This document shows, piece after piece, positions 37,986 through 42,313 of a stretch of DNA of 42,313 nt. This DNA comes from Rhodocyclaceae bacterium. Its GTDB lineage: Bacteria > Pseudomonadota > Gammaproteobacteria > Burkholderiales > Rhodocyclaceae. Both the position numbers and the translations under genes were made by a program. The DNA is taken from assembly GCA_022072095.1 (NCBI GenBank), contig JAJVIJ010000017.1:11586-53898 (forward strand), given 5' to 3'. Within the stretch, counting starts at the first letter, position 1. Each line of letters begins with the position of its first letter. The notes below the pieces were generated by a model. It saw nothing but the letters and a program-made list of their open reading frames with translations, was not told where the DNA came from and made no database searches.

Positions 37986-38483
37986 TTGGACTTGGTCGGC
38001 CACCTGCCTCGTCTGCGGCGCTATGCGCGCGCGCTGACCGGGGACCGCCACCGCGCCGATGACCTGGTGCAGGACACGGTCGAGCGCGCGCTGCGCAAGG
38101 CACTGTTGTTCCGGCCGGGGACCCGGCTCGACACCTGGCTGTTGGCCATCATGCACAACCTGTTCATCAATCAGTTGCAGGTCGCACAGCGGCAGGCGGA
38201 GACGGCGCTCGACGAGCTGTCGATCGAGCCGAAATCAGCGACCGACCCGCAGCAGGCCGTCGCGGTGCTCGACATCGAGACAGCGCTCGCGCAGCTCCCG
38301 GTCGAGCAGCGTGCGGTGTTGTTGCTGGTGGCGCTGGAAGAACACAGCTACGAAGACACCGCGGCCATCCTCGGCATCCCCGTCGGCACCGTCATGTCGA
38401 GGCTGGCACGCGCTCGCGAGCGCTTGCGCTCCGCCTTGGCGGGCGAAGCGTCCGGCGAACCGTCCCTGAGACGCGTGAAATGA
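37986..38483 (+). CDS. ECF-family RNA polymerase sigma factor
   Basis: A 165-residue sigma-70 factor with regions 2 and 4 only. Region 2 includes LPRLRRYARALTGDRHRADDLVQDTVERAL. Region 4 is EEHSYEDTAAILGIPVGTVMSRLARARERLR, the DNA-binding helix-turn-helix. The start appears to be TTG at 37986, 19 bases after the repeat protein. Its TGA overlaps the ATG of the anti-sigma factor, so synthesis is coupled. It probably drives the promoter near 37523 under a cell-envelope or oxidative signal; the signal is unknown. Confidence 0.92.
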   Translation: MDLVGHLPRLRRYARALTGDRHRADDLVQDTVERALRKALLFRPGTRLDTWLLAIMHNLFINQLQVAQRQAETALDELSIEPKSATDPQQAVAVLDIETALAQLPVEQRAVLLLVALEEHSYEDTAAILGIPVGTVMSRLARARERLRSALAGEASGEPSLRRVK

Positions 38484-39250
38484 CGCCGCCGCTCGAGTCG
38501 GAACTGCATGCCTTCGTCGATGGCCGTCTGGATCCGGCGCGCGCCGCCGAGCTCAGTGCCTGGCTCGCCCAGGATGCCGCGGCAATGGCTCGGGTGCATG
38601 CCTACCGCGCGCAGAAGGAAGCCTTGCACGCAGCCTTCGACGACCTGCTCGACGAGGCGCCGCCACCACGCTTGGTGGCCGCCGCCCGACGAAGCGTGTT
38701 ACGCCGGCTTCGCCCGTTGGCCGTGGCCGCCTGCTGGCTGGGGCTCGGCTTCCTCGCGGGCCACGGCCTGCGCACGACGGGCGACAGCCGCGACCTGCAA
38801 GCGCTGGTGCAGCGGGCCGCCGTCGCGCACGCGGTGTACGCACCCGAGGTCCGCCACCCGGTGGAGGTGGGAGCCGAACAGGAGGCCCATCTCGTGCAAT
38901 GGCTGTCCCGGCGTCTGGGCACTTCGCTCAAGACACCCCGCCTCGGCGCATTGGGCTTCGATCTGGTGGGCGGACGACTGCTGCCCGGGCAAGACGGTCC
39001 GGTGGCGCAATTCATGTACCAGGATGGTAGTGGACGTCGGCTGACGCTGTATGTCGGCCATGACCGCGAACACGAGGCCAGCGCCTTCCGCTATGCGCAC
39101 GAAGGCAAACTCGCGGTCTTTTACTGGCTGGACGGACGATTCGGCTACGCGCTATCGGGCGAACTGCCCCGCGCCGAGTTGTTGCGCCTGGCGGAAATCG
39201 CCTATCGTGACCTCACGGCGATACCGCCGGCACCCGCTTCCAACCCCTGA
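38480..39250 (+). CDS. Membrane anti-sigma factor of the ECF sigma
   Basis: A 256-residue single-pass protein. The cytoplasmic N-terminal 75 residues, starting ELHAFVDGRLDPARAAELSAWL, match the anti-sigma domain fold; the Cys/His of zinc-type (ZAS) members are missing. One transmembrane segment follows (PLAVAACWLGLGFLAGHGL, about 80-98). The rest, with VGAEQEAHLVQWLSRRLG and RLLPGQDGPVAQFMYQDGSG, is periplasmic. It overlaps the sigma stop by ATGA. It should hold the sigma factor inactive until a periplasmic signal is sensed. Confidence 0.88.
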   Translation: MTPPLESELHAFVDGRLDPARAAELSAWLAQDAAAMARVHAYRAQKEALHAAFDDLLDEAPPPRLVAAARRSVLRRLRPLAVAACWLGLGFLAGHGLRTTGDSRDLQALVQRAAVAHAVYAPEVRHPVEVGAEQEAHLVQWLSRRLGTSLKTPRLGALGFDLVGGRLLPGQDGPVAQFMYQDGSGRRLTLYVGHDREHEASAFRYAHEGKLAVFYWLDGRFGYALSGELPRAELLRLAEIAYRDLTAIPPAPASNP

Positions 39251-39284
39251 AGCGCCCACGGCCAGGACACCCAGCGCCAGCATC

Positions 39285-40772
39285 TCAGGCGTCGAACCTC
39301 GTATCCAGACCGGCCTCGGCCAGCTCGGCGGCGCGCAGGATCGCGCGCGCCTTGTTTTCCGTTTCCTGCCACTCGTTTTCCGGAATGGAGTCGTACACGA
39401 TGCCGGCCGCCGCCTGCGCGTAGAGCATGCCGTCCTTGACGATGCCGGTGCGGATCGCGATCGCCAGATCCATTTCACCCTGGAACCCGAGATAACCGCA
39501 GGCGCCACCATAGATGCCGCGCTTGACCGGTTCCAGTTCGTCGATGATCTCCATCGCGCGGATCTTGGGCGCACCGGTCAGCGTGCCGGCCGGAAAGGTC
39601 GCGCGCAACACATCGAGATTGCCCAGCCCCGGTTTGAGCAGGCCCTCGACATTGGACACCAGGTGCATCACGTGCGAATAACGCTCGATGATCAGCCGTT
39701 CGGTGACGCGCACGCTGCCGATCTCGGCGATGCGGCCGATGTCGTTGCGGGCGAGGTCGATCAGCATCACGTGCTCGGCGATTTCCTTGGGATCGGCGAG
39801 CAGTTCCTCGGCCAGGCGCCGATCGTCCTCGGGTGTCGCTCCGCGCGGCCGCGTGCCCGCCAGCGGCCGGATCGTGACGCGCATGCCGGCCGGCGTGGCT
39901 TCCTGACGCACCAGGATTTCGGGTGAAGCGCCGACAACCTGAAACTCGCCGAAATCGTAGTAATACATGTAGGGCGAAGGGTTCAGGCTGCGCAACGCGC
40001 GATAGAGCGTCAGCGGCGGACAGGTGAACGGCTTCTTGATGCGCTGACCGACCTGCACCTGCATCATGTCGCCATCGATGATGTACTGGCGCGCACGCGC
40101 CACCGCGGCGAGGTAGTCGGCGCGCGCGAACTCGCGGATTTCGCCGCCCCCGGGCATCGGCGGGCTGTGCGGGATCGCGACCGGGCCGCGCAGCCGCGCG
40201 AGCAGTTCGGCGAGCCGCGCCCGGCCACGCTCGTGGGCGCCGGCTTCGGCCGGGTCGGCATAGACGATCAGGTAGAGCTTGCCCTTGAGATTGTCGACGA
40301 CCGCGACCTCTTCCGTTTCCAGCAACAGGATGTCGGGCGTGCCGATCTCGTCCGGGCCTTCGTGGCCGACAAGTTTCGGTTCGATGTAGCGCACGCAGTC
40401 ATAACCGAAATAGCCGGCCAGTCCGCCCGGAAAACGCGGCAGGCCCGGCGGCGCGTACACCTTGCGCCGCGCCTGAAACGCAGCGATGAATTCCAGCGGA
40501 TTGCCTTCGAAGCGTTCGACAACACGGCCATGCTCCAGCCGTTGCAGCGCCGGACCGCGTGCCACCAGCGCCGCACGCGCCGGCAGACCGATGAACGAAT
40601 AGCGGCCGAAGCGTTCGCCGCCGACCACCGACTCGAGCAGAAAGCTGTTTGCACCCCCGGCGAGCTTCAGGTAAATCGACAAGGGCGTGTCGAGGTCGGC
40701 ATAGGTCTCGAGGACCAGCGGGATGCGGTTGTAGCCCTGGCGGGCGAGGGAGTCGAACTCGGCGCGGTTCAT
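39285..40772 (-). CDS. trpE: Anthranilate synthase component I
   Basis: A 495-residue enzyme that makes anthranilate from chorismate with ammonia from TrpG. The N-terminal LLES motif near residue 45 is the tryptophan feedback site. The C-terminal chorismate-binding part has QVQVGQRIKKPF, IRPLAGTRPRGATPEDD, HVMLIDLARNDIGRIAE, ATFPAGTLTGAPKIRAMEIIDELE and GIVYDSIPENEWQETENKA. Length and motifs match gammaproteobacterial TrpE. It lies downstream of gph and rpe, 10 bases after gph. trpG is not in the window. Confidence 0.97.
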   Translation of the reverse strand: MNRAEFDSLARQGYNRIPLVLETYADLDTPLSIYLKLAGGANSFLLESVVGGERFGRYSFIGLPARAALVARGPALQRLEHGRVVERFEGNPLEFIAAFQARRKVYAPPGLPRFPGGLAGYFGYDCVRYIEPKLVGHEGPDEIGTPDILLLETEEVAVVDNLKGKLYLIVYADPAEAGAHERGRARLAELLARLRGPVAIPHSPPMPGGGEIREFARADYLAAVARARQYIIDGDMMQVQVGQRIKKPFTCPPLTLYRALRSLNPSPYMYYYDFGEFQVVGASPEILVRQEATPAGMRVTIRPLAGTRPRGATPEDDRRLAEELLADPKEIAEHVMLIDLARNDIGRIAEIGSVRVTERLIIERYSHVMHLVSNVEGLLKPGLGNLDVLRATFPAGTLTGAPKIRAMEIIDELEPVKRGIYGGACGYLGFQGEMDLAIAIRTGIVKDGMLYAQAAAGIVYDSIPENEWQETENKARAILRAAELAEAGLDTRFDA

Positions 40773-40782
40773 CGGTCGGCGC

Positions 40783-41472
40783 TCATCGCGCGGGGCGCAC
40801 GAGCGCCAGAATCTCGGGGAAGGCGGATACTAGCGCATCGCATTCGCGAGCGTCCACCGGCGGCCCGTAGCCGTAGTCGACGCAAATTGCGACACAACCC
40901 GCCGCGCGCGCGGCGGCCAGATCGTGATGCGAATCGCCTACATGGGCGTTGTCCGGCGCCGAGGTGCCCAGACGCGCGCAGGCTTCCAACAAGGGCAACG
41001 GATGCGGTTTTTTCTCTGCCAGCGTATCCCCGGCTATCACCACCGCGAAAAATCGGGCGAGACCGGTGCGCGCGAGCAGCGGCAGCGTGAACGCGGCCGC
41101 CTTGTTGGTGACGCAAGCGAGGCGGAAGCCGCGCGCTTCCAGCGCGGCGAGCGTAGCGATGACCCCAGGGTAGATGCGCGTGCCCCGGCCATTGCATGCG
41201 GCATAGTGTGCGCGAAAACGGGGCAGAGCCACGGCGAGCCGCCGCGACGCGCCGGGCGCGTCGGCTTCGACCGCGGCCAGGCAGCGGGCGACGAGCTTGT
41301 CGATACCGAGGCCGACGCGCGCGGCCACGTCGGCCTCGTCGAGTGCGGGCAGCCCGAGCTCGGCCAGCATCGCATTGGCCGCGGCCGCCAGGTCCGGGAT
41401 GGTGTCGAGCAGGGTGCCGTCGAGATCCAGCGTCAGCGAACTTACGCGGTGGCCGTGCTCATCGACTGCCAT
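40783..41472 (-). CDS. gph: Phosphoglycolate phosphatase, HAD superfamily
   Basis: A 229-residue phosphatase that clears 2-phosphoglycolate from DNA repair and (in autotrophs) from Rubisco oxygenation. HAD motifs are DLDGTLLDT near residue 16, VTNKAAAFT, KKPHPLPLLEA and GDSHHDLAAARAAG. The start is ATG at 41472, sharing one base with the rpe stop (TGATG), so the two are coupled. A longer open frame inside rpe is ignored. trpE begins 10 bases later. The order rpe-gph-trpE is typical of Pseudomonas relatives. Confidence 0.95.
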   Translation of the reverse strand: MAVDEHGHRVSSLTLDLDGTLLDTIPDLAAAANAMLAELGLPALDEADVAARVGLGIDKLVARCLAAVEADAPGASRRLAVALPRFRAHYAACNGRGTRIYPGVIATLAALEARGFRLACVTNKAAAFTLPLLARTGLARFFAVVIAGDTLAEKKPHPLPLLEACARLGTSAPDNAHVGDSHHDLAAARAAGCVAICVDYGYGPPVDARECDALVSAFPEILALVRPAR

Positions 41473-42173
41473 CAGCCGTCCGAGCGCGCGAGCTCGATCC
41501 CCAGGCGTGCGATCACGTCGTCGTAGCCGTTCGGATCCTGGGCGCGGCGAGCGGAAAAAATGCCGGAGCCGACGACGAAAGTGTCCGCACCGGCCGTCGC
41601 GATCGCGCGGATGTTGTCCGGCTTGATACCGCCATCCACTTGCAGGCGGATGGCGCGCCCGGTGCGCGCGCTGTAGCGATCGATGCGCCGGCGCGCTTCC
41701 GCGATCTTGTCGAACATTGCCGGAATGAAGGCCTGGCCGCCGAAACCGGGATTGACCGACATCAGCAATATCAGGTTCAGGCGGTCCATGACATGGTCGA
41801 GCCAGTCGAGCGGCGTTGCCGGGTTGAACACGAGGCCGGCCAGGCAACCCGATTCGCGTATCAGTCCGAGCGTGCGATCGACGTGATCGGAGGCCTCGGG
41901 GTGAAAGCTGATCAGGTTGGCGCCGGCCCGGGCGAACTCCGGAACGAGGCGATCGACCGGGCGCACCATCAGATGCACGTCGATCAGCGCCTCGGTACGC
42001 GGCCGCAGCGCAGCGCACACCATGGGCCCGACAGTCAGGTTGGGCACGTAATGGTTGTCCATGACATCGAAATGGATCCAGTCGGCGCCGGCAGCCAGCA
42101 CCTGATCCACCTCCTCGCCCAGGCGCGCAAAATCGGCCGACAGGATGCTTGCGGCGATCAGATGACGTTTCAC
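41472..42173 (-). CDS. rpe: Ribulose-phosphate 3-epimerase
   Basis: A 233-residue TIM-barrel enzyme interconverting ribulose 5-phosphate and xylulose 5-phosphate. Family motifs are [62 protein letters not shown] and [11 protein letters not shown], which hold the metal His/Asp pairs and catalytic Asp residues. The start is GTG at 42173. Its TGA shares a base with the gph start. The enzyme serves the pentose phosphate pathway and the Calvin cycle, if present. Confidence 0.97.
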   Translation of the reverse strand: MKRHLIAASILSADFARLGEEVDQVLAAGADWIHFDVMDNHYVPNLTVGPMVCAALRPRTEALIDVHLMVRPVDRLVPEFARAGANLISFHPEASDHVDRTLGLIRESGCLAGLVFNPATPLDWLDHVMDRLNLILLMSVNPGFGGQAFIPAMFDKIAEARRRIDRYSARTGRAIRLQVDGGIKPDNIRAIATAGADTFVVGSGIFSARRAQDPNGYDDVIARLGIELARSDG

Positions 42174-42313
42174 GGTTCGGCCTTCCCTAAGGAAACACTG
42201 AACAAGCCGTCGAGGATTTGATTGACGGCGAAGGATTGAAGTGACATGCGGAGAGATGATCGAACATCATCGCTGGGAGGCTCTGAAATGGGTGGGGGGC
42301 CGGGGTATTCCCC
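42174..42313. other. Terminal 140 bases: no gene seen; possible insertion-sequence end
   Basis: No coding region is recognisable between rpe and the window edge. The stretch TAAGGAAACACTGAACAAGCC at 42188-42208 resembles termini of IS5-like insertion sequences, but only by memory of general pattern. A small inverted repeat, GATGAT/ATCATC, lies at 42256-42272. The rpe promoter on the minus strand must lie in or beyond this stretch. Confidence 0.25.

Overview
The window is GC-rich and densely coded, and looks like the chromosome of a proteobacterium, most likely a gammaproteobacterium (a betaproteobacterial relative is possible). The evidence is gene order: lolB-ispE-tRNA-Gln-prs-rplY-pth and rpe-gph-trpE are conserved housekeeping blocks of these groups. 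The PPi-dependent phosphofructokinase with a proton-pumping pyrophosphatase, and the three-gene 2-oxoglutarate oxidoreductase set, suggest a metabolically specialised (autotrophic, methylotrophic or denitrifying) lifestyle, but the species cannot be named from this sequence. Non-ATG starts are common: korC, lolB, pth and the ECF sigma factor appear to use TTG, and rpe uses GTG.

Layout. 1-3368: the 3' end of thiC, a nitronate-monooxygenase-like flavoprotein and an orphan type-1 periplasmic binding protein with a long leader. 3379-8870: two intergenic hairpins, then korC-korA-korB (an NADP-linked 2-oxoacid oxidoreductase) and a glutathione S-transferase. 8867-14362, minus strand: an MFS transporter, then adk-pfp-hppA, an operon for pyrophosphate and adenylate energy metabolism. 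14608-19268, minus strand: a ferrous-iron uptake operon ftrA-porin-ftrB-ftrC-ftrD with a Fur-box-like site upstream. 19531-20862: a divergent EAL phosphodiesterase. 20887-25387, minus strand: an FtsX-type permease, radA and a YbhB-type protein. 25594-31512: TPR protein-lolB-ispE-tRNA-Gln-prs-rplY-pth.

31513-32239 is the most unusual stretch. It holds a terminator, an interleaved pair of inverted repeats, a CAT-anticodon tRNA (probably tRNA-Ile2) and its terminator. Directly after that terminator lies what looks like a complete but ORF-less class C group II intron of about 447 nt, with a visible EBS1 loop complementary to the 5' exon.

32240-37446: an OsmC-type protein, a Cys-rich exported protein, an orphan GspE/PilB-type ATPase, and queA-tgt. 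37586-39250: a stress-type cassette of a COG4315 exported protein, an ECF sigma factor and an anti-sigma factor, preceded by an ECF-like promoter. 39285-42173, minus strand: rpe-gph-trpE. The last 140 bases carry no recognisable gene and may contain the end of an insertion sequence.

The genes work as separate modules. KorCAB links 2-oxoacid oxidation to NADP and ferredoxin-type carriers. Adk-Pfp-HppA recycles AMP and PPi, using PPi for glycolysis and for proton pumping. FtrA-porin-BCD would bring Fe(II) across both membranes. The housekeeping blocks supply lipoprotein sorting, isoprenoids, PRPP, ribosome function, queuosine, the pentose phosphate pathway and tryptophan.
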